A stretch of 35,564 nt of DNA from JBBRTJ01 sp038244535 (GCA_038244535.1 JBBRTJ010000025.1:1-35564); one strand, 5' to 3'. Shown: positions 16,790 through 24,955, numbered from the stretch's first letter. Made by a program: numbers and translations. The notes: a model not told the origin generated them from the sequence alone.

Positions 16790-17539
16790 GTGTCGCAGTT
16801 CGATCTGTCCGGGAAGGTTGCCGTGGTCACCGGTGGGGGCCAGGGCATCGGCGAGGGCATCGCCAAGACGTTCGCCGAAGCGGGGGCAGCCGTCGTGCTG
16901 GCCAACCGCCGCGCGCCGCAGGTCGAGCGCGTCGCCGCCGACATCGTCGCGGCCGGGGGTAGGGCTCTTGCGGTGCCCACCGACGTGACCGACAAGGCTG
17001 CACTGGCCGCGCTGGCCGACACGGCGGTGTCCGCGTTCGGCGGACTGAACATCTGGGTGAACAACGCCGGCGGCTCGCCCGTGCGCACGCCGCTCAGCGA
17101 GCTCAGCGACGACGACTGGGACGCCTGCATCCGCCTCAACCTCACCTCGATCTGGAAGGCCTCCGTGCTGGCCGCCGCCCGGATGGCCGACGGTGGTTGC
17201 ATCATCAACATCTCCTCCCCCGCCGCGTTGCGGGGCGTGCCCGGCAGCGGCCACTACGCGGCGGCCAAGGCAGGCGTGAACTCGCTCACGATGACCCTGG
17301 CGCTCGAACTGGCGCCGAAGGTGCGCGTGAACGGCATCGCCCCCGGCTACATCCCGACCGAGGTGATGCTCACTGCCCTCGACACCGACATCGACGCTCT
17401 CGAGAAGATGGCGCAGGCGCGCATCCCGCTGCAGCGGTTGGGGACGCCCAACGACATCGGCTCGTGCGCCCTGTACCTGGCCAGCGAGGCCGGCAGCTGG
17501 GTCAGCGGTCAGACCCTCACCGTGGCCGGCGGCCTGTAG
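16790..17539 (+). CDS. SDR family oxidoreductase (FabG-like)
   Basis: The 249-residue protein has the standard length and motifs of a classical SDR: TGGGQGIG (14-21), NNAG (91-94), Ser143 in INISSPAAL, Tyr156-x3-Lys160 in YAAAK, and a closing WVSGQTLTVAGG typical of FabG-like members. It would reduce a keto group or oxidise an alcohol with NAD(P)H; the substrate is not indicated. GTG at 16790 has GGAGG four bases upstream. The flavin monooxygenase gene is divergent from it, so the two could share regulation and possibly a pathway. Its last 23 bases overlap the end of the convergent membrane-protein gene. Confidence 0.88.
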   Translation: MSQFDLSGKVAVVTGGGQGIGEGIAKTFAEAGAAVVLANRRAPQVERVAADIVAAGGRALAVPTDVTDKAALAALADTAVSAFGGLNIWVNNAGGSPVRTPLSELSDDDWDACIRLNLTSIWKASVLAAARMADGGCIINISSPAALRGVPGSGHYAAAKAGVNSLTMTLALELAPKVRVNGIAPGYIPTEVMLTALDTDIDALEKMAQARIPLQRLGTPNDIGSCALYLASEAGSWVSGQTLTVAGGL

Positions 17540-18191
17540 CCCCAACCTCAGGGCCGCTCACGACGAGCGCCGACCCCGCGATCACGCTGAACGCCACGAA
17601 GAACACCGGCTCGACGAGTGACCCCAGGCGCTCGGCGAGGTAAGCCGCCCCGAGCACCGGATAGGCCACTGCCAGCACGACCGTGAGCGCCCGGCCGAGA
17701 CGAGCCAGCGGCTCGATTCGCCGCGCCGCCACGATCGCGGCCGAAGCCCCGACGAACTCCGCCACGCCAGTGACCACGTGGAGGTAGTGATGGGCGGCCA
17801 GCTGCAGGTGGCGCTCGGCGTAGCGGCAGCCTTCGGCGGTGGTGGGCGCGCAGGCAAACGGGACGAGTCCGCCGATCCCAGCGGCGGCCGCCCACGCCAG
17901 TAGCCCTGCGCGTGCCACTCGGGCTGGCCGGCTCGACCCGAGCGGCCCTCGTAGCACCAGCGCGGCCACGAGGAAGGCACCAGCCACCACGTCGAGCCGC
18001 TGGAGCAGCACGCTGTGAGGCTGACCGTCAGCGGACACCTCGCTGAAGAGGCTGTCAAGCGACGGCAGCCACCCAGTGATGGCCACGAGCGCCCACCAGT
18101 TGTAGAGCAGGAGGCCCACCGAACCGAGTGCGAGCCACCACCATCGACTCCTGGCTCCCCACAGGCCCACCGACGGCGCAGAGGGTGGCAC
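17517..18191 (-). CDS. DUF998-like multi-pass membrane protein
   Basis: About 224 residues from a GTG at 18191. The sequence shows about six hydrophobic helices: WWWLALGSVGLLLYNWWALVAI, a second after LLQRLDVVAGAFLVAALVL, AGLLAWAAAAGIGGLVPFAC, YLHVVTGVAEFVGASAAIVAA, LTVVLAVAYPVLGAAYLA and FFVAFSVIAGSALVV. The loop with ERHLQLAAHHYLHV before the fourth helix fits the DUF998 family, whose function is not known. The frame extends to 18365, but that would run into the divergent gene at 18349 and has no ribosome binding site, so the internal GTG was preferred. The 3' end overlaps the convergent SDR gene. Confidence 0.65.
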   Translation of the reverse strand: MPPSAPSVGLWGARSRWWWLALGSVGLLLYNWWALVAITGWLPSLDSLFSEVSADGQPHSVLLQRLDVVAGAFLVAALVLRGPLGSSRPARVARAGLLAWAAAAGIGGLVPFACAPTTAEGCRYAERHLQLAAHHYLHVVTGVAEFVGASAAIVAARRIEPLARLGRALTVVLAVAYPVLGAAYLAERLGSLVEPVFFVAFSVIAGSALVVSGPEVGATGRRPR

Positions 18192-18348
18192 GACTTCATC
18201 ATGACCGGGCAGGGAGGATCCCCGATCCCCCGCCGCAGACTGGGCCGGGAATGGGGCTTTCGGCCCTTTCGCGATCGTGGCGGGCCGACGCACGATGCCC
18301 TCGTCCACTTCCAGCCAACGGGCTGATCGTTCGAGGAAGGACAGGCTC

Positions 18349-18849
18349 GTGAAGTTCAGCGTCACCCACGACTACGCCCAAACCGCCGACGAGGTGTTCG
18401 TCGCCCTGACCGACTTCGATGCCATGAAGGCCAAGTACGAAGCGCTCGGGCACTCGGCGACCACGCTGGTCACTCGCGAGGAGGCGGCCGACGGCTCGAT
18501 CCTCATCAGCACGCAGCGGATCGTGCCGCTCCAGGTCCCTGGCTTCGCCAAGCGGATCCTGTCGCCGAAGCAGACCATCACCCAGACCGACACCTGGTCG
18601 GCCCCCGACCCGAAGGGCGCCCGCACCGGGACCTTCAAGGTCGAGGCCAAGGGCACGCCCGTCAAGATCACCGCCACCATGCGGTTGGCACCCACCGGCG
18701 AGCACGCCTGCACCGACGCCATGGACGTGAGCATCGACTGCTCGGTCCCCCTCATCGGTGGGAAGCTCGCCGACTTCGTCTCTCGTGACACTCGCCGTGC
18801 GCTCGACCATGAGCGCGACTGGATGAGCGCCCACCTCTCAGCCGGCTAG
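18349..18849 (+). CDS. DUF2505 (SRPBCC-like) protein
   Basis: The 166-residue protein matches the actinobacterial DUF2505 family. It starts VKFSVTHDYAQTADEVF and continues with LTDFDAMKAKYEALG, a strand-rich middle (ISTQRIVPLQVPGFAKRIL, TITQTDTWSAP) and a C-terminal amphipathic helix after CSVPLIGGKLADFV. The pattern of an N-terminal strand, two short helices, a curved sheet and a long C-terminal helix resembles the START/polyketide-cyclase fold, so binding of a lipid or other hydrophobic ligand is plausible. The GTG is preceded by GAGGAAGG at eight bases. Its last 12 bases overlap the end of the convergent serine hydrolase gene. Confidence 0.85.
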   Translation: MKFSVTHDYAQTADEVFVALTDFDAMKAKYEALGHSATTLVTREEAADGSILISTQRIVPLQVPGFAKRILSPKQTITQTDTWSAPDPKGARTGTFKVEAKGTPVKITATMRLAPTGEHACTDAMDVSIDCSVPLIGGKLADFVSRDTRRALDHERDWMSAHLSAG

Positions 18850-19980
18850 CGCAGCGCGGGCAGCGACCTCGACCTTCTGCGAGGCGGGGACCGCGACGGG
18901 GGCACCGCGATCGTCCTGGACCCCGATGATCCCGTAGCTGTTCGTGGAGAAGTCGACCCAGGGGTAGAAGCCCCTCCCACCGTTGCCGCTGACGACCACG
19001 GTGGCGCCCCTCGCATCGACGACATCGGGCCAAGCGCCCAGCGCGTAGCGCGCGATGCGGGTGATGGCGACTGAGCCGTCGTGGGCCAGGTCGTAGCCAC
19101 CGACCTGGTTGCCGATGAGCTCGGCCACCGCAGCCTCGGACAGGAGCCGCTGACCGTTCACCATCCCTCGCCCGAGGATCATGGCCAGGAAGCGCGCGTA
19201 GTCGTTGACGGTGGAGCGGGCCCCTGCCGCCGGGCTCGGGTTGTTCGGTGCGCCGGGCCACGTCGTCGAGGTCATGCCCAGCGGCCCCCCGATCCGCCGC
19301 TGGAACACCGTCGCGAAGTCCGCCCCACCGACGACCTCGAGCACACGGCCGATCACGTGGAAGTCAGCGTTGCCATAGGAGAACCGGGTCCCCGCCGGGA
19401 ACTGGCGCGGGGAGCGGGCCAGCAACCGGACGCAGTCATCGAGACGACCGCCGGTGTTCCAGAGGCACGGCTGATCGCCGATGCCGGACGTGTGGACCAG
19501 CAGTTCGCGAACCGTCACCGGGGGCGTCTGGCCCGCGAGCTCGGGCAACCAGCGGCCGACAGGATCGTCGAGCCCCACCGTGCCGTCGTCGACGTAGGTC
19601 ATGACGGTGGCCGCCGTCAACCACTTGGCCGACGAGGCCACCAGCAGCGGCGTGCTGGCGCTCACCGACCCGACGGCGTAGCGGTGGATGAGGGTTCCGC
19701 CCCGCCCCACCAGCAGCACTCCCCCGCCGAGGCCGGCCTGACGGACCCGGTCCTGCAGGAGCCGGTCCGCCGTGACGAAGCGCGCCGTCGGGATCGTCGG
19801 CGCGGCGACCGTCGTGTCGGGTGCCGTGGTCGCTGAGGCCGGCGCGGCCACGACTGCGTCGGTCACCGAAGAACCGGGGGCCAGGGACGTGGTGGACGAC
19901 GAGCCCGATGCGCCGCTCGCGCAACCGACCACGGCCAGCACTGAACCGATGGTCATCGCAGCACGAGCGAACCGCCTCAC
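18838..19980 (-). CDS. Lipoprotein serine hydrolase of the beta-lactamase/class C family
   Basis: The 380-residue protein begins with a lipoprotein signal peptide ending in the lipobox VVGC (Cys20), followed by a Ser/Thr/Ala-rich spacer to about residue 65. The penicillin-binding fold has S116-S-A-K119 (SxxK) and Y202-G-N204 (YxN); the third motif may be the SGNGG segment. The spacing fits class C beta-lactamase-like esterases and DD-peptidases (LVHTSGI, FPAGTRFSYGNADFHVIGRVLE). It would sit on the outer face of the membrane and cleave an ester or a peptide-type substrate. True beta-lactamase activity cannot be asserted. The GTG start overlaps the stop of the MFS gene (GTGA), so the two are translationally coupled. 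Confidence 0.85.
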   Translation of the reverse strand: MRRFARAAMTIGSVLAVVGCASGASGSSSTTSLAPGSSVTDAVVAAPASATTAPDTTVAAPTIPTARFVTADRLLQDRVRQAGLGGGVLLVGRGGTLIHRYAVGSVSASTPLLVASSAKWLTAATVMTYVDDGTVGLDDPVGRWLPELAGQTPPVTVRELLVHTSGIGDQPCLWNTGGRLDDCVRLLARSPRQFPAGTRFSYGNADFHVIGRVLEVVGGADFATVFQRRIGGPLGMTSTTWPGAPNNPSPAAGARSTVNDYARFLAMILGRGMVNGQRLLSEAAVAELIGNQVGGYDLAHDGSVAITRIARYALGAWPDVVDARGATVVVSGNGGRGFYPWVDFSTNSYGIIGVQDDRGAPVAVPASQKVEVAARAALAG

Positions 19981-21647
19981 CCTGGGAGCGATCCCCGTAG
20001 ATCCGCCGCGGCAGGTAGTTCGCTCTTCGTGCTGCCGGTCGGCACCGTCGGAAGCCCCCGGCTGAAGAACAGCGCGACCAGCGCAAGGATGGCCAGCACC
20101 GACAGCGAAGCCCGCAGCGCGCCGAGCCGCGCCTGCGCGTTCTCCTCGACGATGGCCGTGGCCGTGGCGTCCGGCACGCCGGCGCCGGTCAGCGCCGCTT
20201 CGAGGTCCGCGTCGGAGATGAAGGGCACGCCGCTCGTCAGCTCGACCTGGGCCTTCGAGGTGAGCTCGGGCGGCACGGCCGGGTTGTCGGCGATGCCACT
20301 GAAGAACGAGGTGGTGAGCACCGAGATGAGGATCGCTCCCGCCAGCGCGGTGCCGATCGAGATGCCGAGGTTGGAGGCGGTGTTCTGCAGACCGCCCACC
20401 TCACCGCTCTGCTCGTCAGGCACGGCTGACACGGTGACGGCCCCAAGTTGCGACGCCAGGCAACCGATGCCGACACCGGCCAGGATCATCGGCCATGTCA
20501 CGATCTCGGCCCCCGCACCGGCCTCGAGGCCGGCCACGAACACGACGAGGCCGAGGAACAGCGCGGCGAACCCGATCCGGCACACCCGGCGGGGCGATGC
20601 CCGCGGGAACGCCTTGGGAATCCCGAGAGCTGCGATCACCAAGGTGATCGACAGCGGCAAGATCCGCACGCCGGTCTGGATCGCAGTGAGGCCCAGCGCG
20701 ATCGACAGGTAGAGCGGCACGGCAAAGAACAGCCCGGCCTGCAGCAGGTACTGGAAGAAGAAGGAGACGAGCCCGGTGCGCAGCAGCCGCACCCGAAGCA
20801 TCGCGGGATCGAACAGTGCCGCTTGACCCGTGTCGAGGCGGTGCTGCTCCCACGAGAAGAACCCCATGAGGACAACACCGCCGGCCAGGATCAGCCAGAT
20901 CACCGGTGAGAGGCTCAACCAGGTCGGTGCGCCTGGCTTGGGCTGCACGAAGCCCCACGAGCCGGAGCGCAGGACGCCGTACACCACGAGGCCGAGGCCG
21001 AGGGCCGACAGGGCCGTGCCGACCAGGTCGAGGCGGGCCCCTTCCTCGGCAGGGGTGTCGGCGGTGCGCCGGTTCAGGGCCAAGACGACGACGAGGACGA
21101 GCGCCTCGCAGATGAACACGTAGCGCCACGACAAGTAGGTCGTGAACAGGCCACCGATCAGCGGACCGACGCCCACCGCGATCGCTCCACCCGCGGCGAC
21201 GACGCCGTACGCCTTCGTCCGGGCAGACGCCTGGAAGTTCGAAGCCACCAATGCCACGATCGCCGGCATGACCAGCGCGGCGCCCATGCCTTCGAGGAGC
21301 GACCAACCGAACATCATCACCGCCAGGTTGGGCGAGACCGCCGTGATCAACGAACCACAGCCGTAGATCACGCACCCGATGGTGAACGCCCGTTTGCGCC
21401 CGAGGATGGCGCCCATCCGGCCGCCGGTGATCATCAGCGACGCCATCACCAGCGTGTACATCGTGATGGCCGTCTGGATGCCGGTCACGGTGGTCCCGAG
21501 ATCCTTGGCCACTGTCGCGATCGACACGTTCATCACTGACGCGTCAAGGATCATCACGAACTGCGCGGCGGCCAACGTGATCAGCACCGCCTTGGCTGCA
21601 GCGCCCGGCTGGTCGATCGTCTCGATTGCGTCAGTCGTGGCTGCCAT
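19977..21647 (-). CDS. MFS transporter, DHA2 (EmrB/QacA-like) drug exporter family
   Basis: The 556-residue protein has the roughly 14 membrane helices of the DHA2 family. Typical motifs are LDASVMNVSIATVAKDLG in helix 1, GGRMGAILGRKRAF in the loop between helices 2 and 3, and the antiporter motif VVAAGGAIAVGVGPLIGG in helix 5. The extracytoplasmic segment before the last helix (about residues 450-510, from VLTTSFFSGIADNP) is also usual. It would export drugs, lipids or other amphipathic compounds in exchange for protons. It is upstream of and coupled to the serine-hydrolase lipoprotein, so the two may act on the same compound or envelope component. It is divergent from the universal stress protein gene. 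Confidence 0.9.
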   Translation of the reverse strand: MAATTDAIETIDQPGAAAKAVLITLAAAQFVMILDASVMNVSIATVAKDLGTTVTGIQTAITMYTLVMASLMITGGRMGAILGRKRAFTIGCVIYGCGSLITAVSPNLAVMMFGWSLLEGMGAALVMPAIVALVASNFQASARTKAYGVVAAGGAIAVGVGPLIGGLFTTYLSWRYVFICEALVLVVVLALNRRTADTPAEEGARLDLVGTALSALGLGLVVYGVLRSGSWGFVQPKPGAPTWLSLSPVIWLILAGGVVLMGFFSWEQHRLDTGQAALFDPAMLRVRLLRTGLVSFFFQYLLQAGLFFAVPLYLSIALGLTAIQTGVRILPLSITLVIAALGIPKAFPRASPRRVCRIGFAALFLGLVVFVAGLEAGAGAEIVTWPMILAGVGIGCLASQLGAVTVSAVPDEQSGEVGGLQNTASNLGISIGTALAGAILISVLTTSFFSGIADNPAVPPELTSKAQVELTSGVPFISDADLEAALTGAGVPDATATAIVEENAQARLGALRASLSVLAILALVALFFSRGLPTVPTGSTKSELPAAADLRGSLPG

Positions 21648-21755
21648 TGCTGCTGGGGTCTAGCCGATCGCACGGCGGCGGAAGGCAGCGACGCCGTCCG
21701 GGGACGAGAGGCCGGTGAAGCACTACCGTCCGGCCTGATCGAGGAAGGCGGCACC

Positions 21756-22238
21756 GTGTTCACAACCATCGTGGTCGGCATCGACGGCTCACTGCACGGG
21801 CAGTCGGCCCTGGAGGCCGCGATCGCACTGGCGGCGGCCTTCGGGTCGACGCTGCACGTCGTAGCCGCCGACGGACCGTTGATCGGCGAGGAGGTGCGCA
21901 GTGCGAGAGCGTCGCTGCCGCCGGAGCTTCGCGACGTGTTCGATGCCCACGCCGGCGCCCACCTGCACCTCGACGAGGCTGTCGTCGAGGCCCGCCTGGC
22001 CGGAGTGAGCGTCGAGTCCCACGACGTTCGCTCCCACCCCACCGACGCCCTGCTCGACGTCGCCGACGACGTCGACGCCGATCTCATCGTCGTGGGGAGC
22101 CGTGGTCGCAGCTTCACGAAGCGTCACCTGCTCGGCAGCGTGTCCACCCGCCTCGCGCAGCACACCCACCGCAGCGTGCTCATCGTCCACAGCGAGCACG
22201 AAGCGCCCTCCGACCAAGGGGCACGGTTGGTCTGGTGA
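21756..22238 (+). CDS. Universal stress protein (UspA family)
   Basis: The 160-residue protein has a single Usp domain. The first strand is TIVVGIDGS with the Asp that contacts adenine. The ATP-binding signature is exact: G114-x2-G117-x9-G127-S128 in VGSRGRSFTKRHLLGSVS. It closes with HRSVLIVHSEHE. The N-terminus is not fused to anything. The GTG at 21756 has AGGAAGG upstream, and a -10-like TACCGT lies at 21724-21729. Single-domain Usps of this type respond to oxygen limitation, starvation or redox stress in actinobacteria, but no such cue is shown here. Confidence 0.92.
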   Translation: MFTTIVVGIDGSLHGQSALEAAIALAAAFGSTLHVVAADGPLIGEEVRSARASLPPELRDVFDAHAGAHLHLDEAVVEARLAGVSVESHDVRSHPTDALLDVADDVDADLIVVGSRGRSFTKRHLLGSVSTRLAQHTHRSVLIVHSEHEAPSDQGARLVW

Positions 22239-22280
22239 CGGCCGCTGCGAACTCGACGGGCCGTCGGTTTCGCCGATCAG

Positions 22281-22324
22281 ATGTGGCGCCATTACGCATG
22301 TTGTGGCGCTGAAGTGGCGCCACT
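22281..22324 (+). promoter_or_regulatory. Operator-like GTGGCGC repeats before the vapB relic
   Basis: GTGGCGC occurs three times, at 22283-22289, 22303-22309 and 22314-22320. The last copy is part of the perfect 12-base palindrome AGTGGCGCCACT (22313-22324), which ends nine bases before the vapB ATG. Toxin-antitoxin operons of the VapBC type are bound at such repeats by the antitoxin's ribbon-helix-helix domain. Confidence 0.55.
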
Positions 22325-22333
22325 CTGGCTCCC

Positions 22334-22576
22334 ATGCCGAGCATCCAGGTCAAGGGCGTCCCCGAGGAGATCCACGCAGTGCTGCGCCGTCGCGCCGCCG
22401 CGTCCGGGCAATCGCTTCAGGAGTACCTCCTCGCCCGGCTGCGCGGGTGCTGCGACGCTTGTGCGCATCGGAGCAGCTCACCTCGGATCGTGCCGAGCAG
22501 GCGCTGGCCGATCTTCGGGCGACAGCGCCTGGCGACGGCCTCTCAGGCTCGGTGCGTGTTCGAGCTGCTGGCCTAG
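22334..22576 (+). pseudogene. VapBC toxin-antitoxin relic: vapB antitoxin start joined to a vapC fragment
   Basis: The first 38 residues are a normal FitA/VapB-type ribbon-helix-helix: MPSIQVKGVPEEIHAVLRRR then AAASGQSLQEYLLARLRG. After that the frame turns into Cys/Arg-rich sequence with no homology feel. In another frame, from 22444, the DNA encodes RVLRRLCASEQLTSDRAEQALADLR, which matches the central helices of a PIN-domain VapC toxin. The antitoxin's C-terminal toxin-binding tail and the toxin's N-terminus with its first catalytic Asp are therefore missing, and the end of the toxin is missing too. This is best explained by a deletion between vapB and vapC plus a frame change. The RHH domain could still bind the operator. 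Confidence 0.7.
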
Positions 22577-22592
22577 TGGCCAGCCTGCGACG

Positions 22593-23732
22593 TCAGGGGA
22601 TCGGGCTGAGCGTGCGGGCCGTTATGGGCTCGTCGAAGCCGCGAATCGTCAGTCGCTCCTCAGGTCCCTGCCGCCATGGCAGGTCGCCCATCTCATCGGC
22701 GAATGCCGCGGTGACGAGAAGCGCGCCCACGGGAGCGACCGCCACCAGACGCGCCGCGAGGTTCACGGGGGCGCCGAAGTAATCCCCTTGGCGCGTGGCA
22801 ACCCGCCCGTGCGCCAAACCACCGCGCACGCTGATGGCGCCGGACGATGCGGAGTCCCAACTGCCGACGAGATCGATCGCCATCGTGGCAAGCCGGCGTG
22901 GAGTGGGCGCGACAAGCATCGCGGCATCGCCGATGAACTTGACCACACGACCGTCGTGGCGTGCTGCGGCGTTGGCCGCATGCACCTCGAAGCGCCGTAC
23001 CAGCTCGCACAGCTCGGGCAAGGTGAGCTGGGTGGAGGCAGCTGTGTAGCCGGTGATGTCGACGAAGCCAACGGCCGCCTCGACAAGATGCTGCTCGACT
23101 GAGTCGTAGCTGTCGGAGGCCTCGAAGCGCCCTCGGGCGGCCACGACGTGCTGGCGGTAGGAGACGTCCAAGAGATCGGCCATCCACGGCATCACCGCGG
23201 CGGAACGACCCGCGGCGATCGCCGTGGTGAGCTCGCTGCCTGATCGGGCCACCGACATGGCGGGGTCAGCCCGCACCAACGCCGAGGCGCCCTCAGCGAT
23301 CGTGGCCATCGCGCCAGCGATCGTTCGGGCGAGATCGACCGCCGCATCGAGCCCGAACCGGGACACCAGGACGGGGAAGCCCAGGGCGATTGCCCGTTCC
23401 TCATCCGACACGACCCTCTCGTCGGGCCTGCCGACCCGCCAGCCCAGCGCCGACCAGAGCTGCCGCACGGCGTTCACGTCGAGCCCGGTCTCCAGCGCTG
23501 TGTCCTCCAACGAGTACCGATCCCCACCAGGACGCAGCACACGGTCCGACAGCAGAGCGAACAACCGCCCGGCCCGCTGCGCCGTGCGCATCTCCTCGAC
23601 CGAGCAGCCGTGCTCGGCCAGGTGGTGCAGGAGGGCGCAGCGATCGTCGAGCCCGTCATCGGCAACATCCAGCAACCCGGCTTCCGACCACGCAGCGTCG
23701 AGGTCAGCACCACCAGCCGACGAGTCGATCAC
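22593..23732 (-). CDS. Class III adenylate cyclase with Rv1264-like N-terminal regulatory domain
   Basis: The 379-residue protein makes cyclic AMP from ATP. Residues about 10-160 are helical and resemble the autoinhibitory, pH-responsive N-terminal domain of mycobacterial Rv1264 (RCALLHHLAEHGCSVEEMRTA; DTALETGLDVNAVRQLWSALG). Residues about 215-375 are the catalytic domain: metal-binding Asp225 (FVDITGYT) and Asp269 (KFIGDA), adenine-choosing Lys265 and Asp317 (QGDYFGAPVN), and transition-state Asn324 and Arg328 (NLAARL). All key residues are present, so it should be an active homodimer with two sites. GTG at 23732 was taken as start because the sequence before it is not protein-like. It lies 34 bases downstream of the selenoprotein gene on the same strand and may be co-transcribed with it. 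Confidence 0.9.
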   Translation of the reverse strand: MIDSSAGGADLDAAWSEAGLLDVADDGLDDRCALLHHLAEHGCSVEEMRTAQRAGRLFALLSDRVLRPGGDRYSLEDTALETGLDVNAVRQLWSALGWRVGRPDERVVSDEERAIALGFPVLVSRFGLDAAVDLARTIAGAMATIAEGASALVRADPAMSVARSGSELTTAIAAGRSAAVMPWMADLLDVSYRQHVVAARGRFEASDSYDSVEQHLVEAAVGFVDITGYTAASTQLTLPELCELVRRFEVHAANAAARHDGRVVKFIGDAAMLVAPTPRRLATMAIDLVGSWDSASSGAISVRGGLAHGRVATRQGDYFGAPVNLAARLVAVAPVGALLVTAAFADEMGDLPWRQGPEERLTIRGFDEPITARTLSPIP

Positions 23733-23766
23733 AGCGGCATTCTGCCGGACGGGACGCCCCCGATCG

Positions 23767-24885
23767 CTACATCGTCTTGGGGTAGTACTGGCCCGGTTCG
23801 AGCGCACCCACGTCACGATCGAAGTCGGACCCGAAGGGCCAGTCGGCCTCCTCGCCCGGGAGCGGCACCTGCGCGAACCGGCCGAACTCGCCACCGACGC
23901 GGTCGTTGCCCACCAGCGACCACGCCTGACGCTTGTAGGTCCAGTTGTCGGGCTGCAGGCGGTGGCTCTCGTTGAAGTGTCTGATCGATGCCTCCTTCGC
24001 CCCTCGACGCCACAACAGGTTCGCCAGCTCGAAGTGGGCGGCGGCCTCCGACGTGCTGCGGGCCCGGGGCTGCGAAGCAGCCACCACCTGCTCGGGGGTC
24101 AGGGCGAACCGGCTGGCGGCACCGTGGCGCACCCAATCGCGGATCGCGTCGGGGTAGGTCGGCCGGTCTTGTCCGCTGAGGATCAGTCCCATGATGTTCG
24201 GCCGGGCCGGGGCGCCCGCCGCCTCGGCTTCGGCCTGCTGCTTGGCCCGCTCGGCGAGCCGAACCGTGAACGACTCAGGGAGCTGGGTCGGTCCCGGCCA
24301 GCCCGGCTCCGGCGGGCGCACGATCACGCCGGCCTCGTCGATCCAGATGACGTTCGGGATGTTGACGACACCGAACAGGGCATCCATCTGGTGCGTGGGG
24401 TCGAGCAACGACGGGTGCTGCGCGCCAGCCGCCTCGATGTAGGGCCGTGATGCCTCTGGTCCGCTCAGCTCGAGCGACACGGTGACGACCTCGAGGCCGA
24501 GCGGGTGCAACTCGTTGCGCAGGACCTGCCACACGGGCAGGTCGAAGGCGCAGCCTCAATAGGGCGCCCAGGCGACCAGCACCACCTTCTGGCCTCGAAG
24601 CGAGCGGAGGTGGAACGGGTTCCCGTCGAGATCAGGCAGGACCAGGTCGGGGGCTTGGGCCGTCACGAGGGCATGACCACCGATCGTGGCGGGGCCCAAC
24701 GCCCACAGGCCCTGCTCGTCGTCGTGCACGAGCGCCATGCCGAGTCGTTCGGCCGCGCTGGTCACCGCGAAGCCCTCGGGCAAGGGCACGCAGACCTCGC
24801 CCTGACAAGCACCCTGTGGCTTGATCTCCCACCCGGTGCCGTCACGAAACTCGTCGGCGTCGATGTCCAACCGGTCAAGGATCAT
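23767..24885 (-). CDS. Thioredoxin-fold (redoxin/TlpA-like) selenoprotein with in-frame UGA decoded as Sec
   Basis: A single frame runs from ATG 24885 to the stop at 23767, interrupted only by TGA at 24556-24558 (codon 110). Translation reads QKVVLVAWAPY-U-GCAFDLPVWQ. This is the redox site of a TlpA/ResA-type redoxin (V-V-L-x-x-W-A-x-x-C-G), with the TGA exactly at the reactive Cys. The second half continues the fold without a break: LGLEVVTVSLE, AQHPSLLDPTHQMDALFGV, NIPNVIWIDEAGVIVRPPEP, including the cis-Pro in NIPN. A bacterial SECIS-like hairpin follows the TGA. The protein is 372 residues including Sec110; Cys112 could be its partner. Residues about 235-340 look TPR-like (AHFELANLLWRRG). 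It is probably cytoplasmic, as there is no signal peptide. Ordinary gene calling would split it into two hypothetical genes. Confidence 0.87.
24517..24551 (-). promoter_or_regulatory. Bacterial SECIS-like hairpin after the UGA codon
   Basis: On the minus strand, starting 12 bases after the TGA, GACCTGCC pairs perfectly with GGCAGGTC around the loop CGTGT (core 24523-24543). A lower stem GCGC/GCGC extends it after an internal loop (24517-24551). The apical loop begins 20 bases after the UGA and has G as its second base. Both features fit the general bacterial SECIS rules (loop 16-37 bases downstream, G in the first two loop positions). Confidence 0.82.
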
Positions 24886-24912
24886 CGAAGGACCTTTCAG
24901 GGTGCCGCCGCG

Positions 24913-24955
24913 ACGGCCGCTGCGGCCGTGTCGATGGGACAGCTTCCCAGAAGCT
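24913..24955. promoter_or_regulatory. Two palindromes between the selenoprotein and ATPase genes
   Basis: ACGGCCGC-T-GCGGCCGT (24913-24929) is a perfect 8+1+8 palindrome and AGCTTC-CCA-GAAGCT (24941-24955) a perfect 6+3+6 one. They lie 28 and 56 bases upstream of the selenoprotein ATG, in the 133-base divergent region, where an operator would be expected. Confidence 0.45.

Noticed and set aside
24556..24558. TGA inside the redoxin as an ordinary nonsense mutation
   Set aside because: The TGA replaces exactly the reactive Cys, both halves keep full protein-like quality, and a SECIS-like hairpin follows. A pseudogene would not be expected to show all three.
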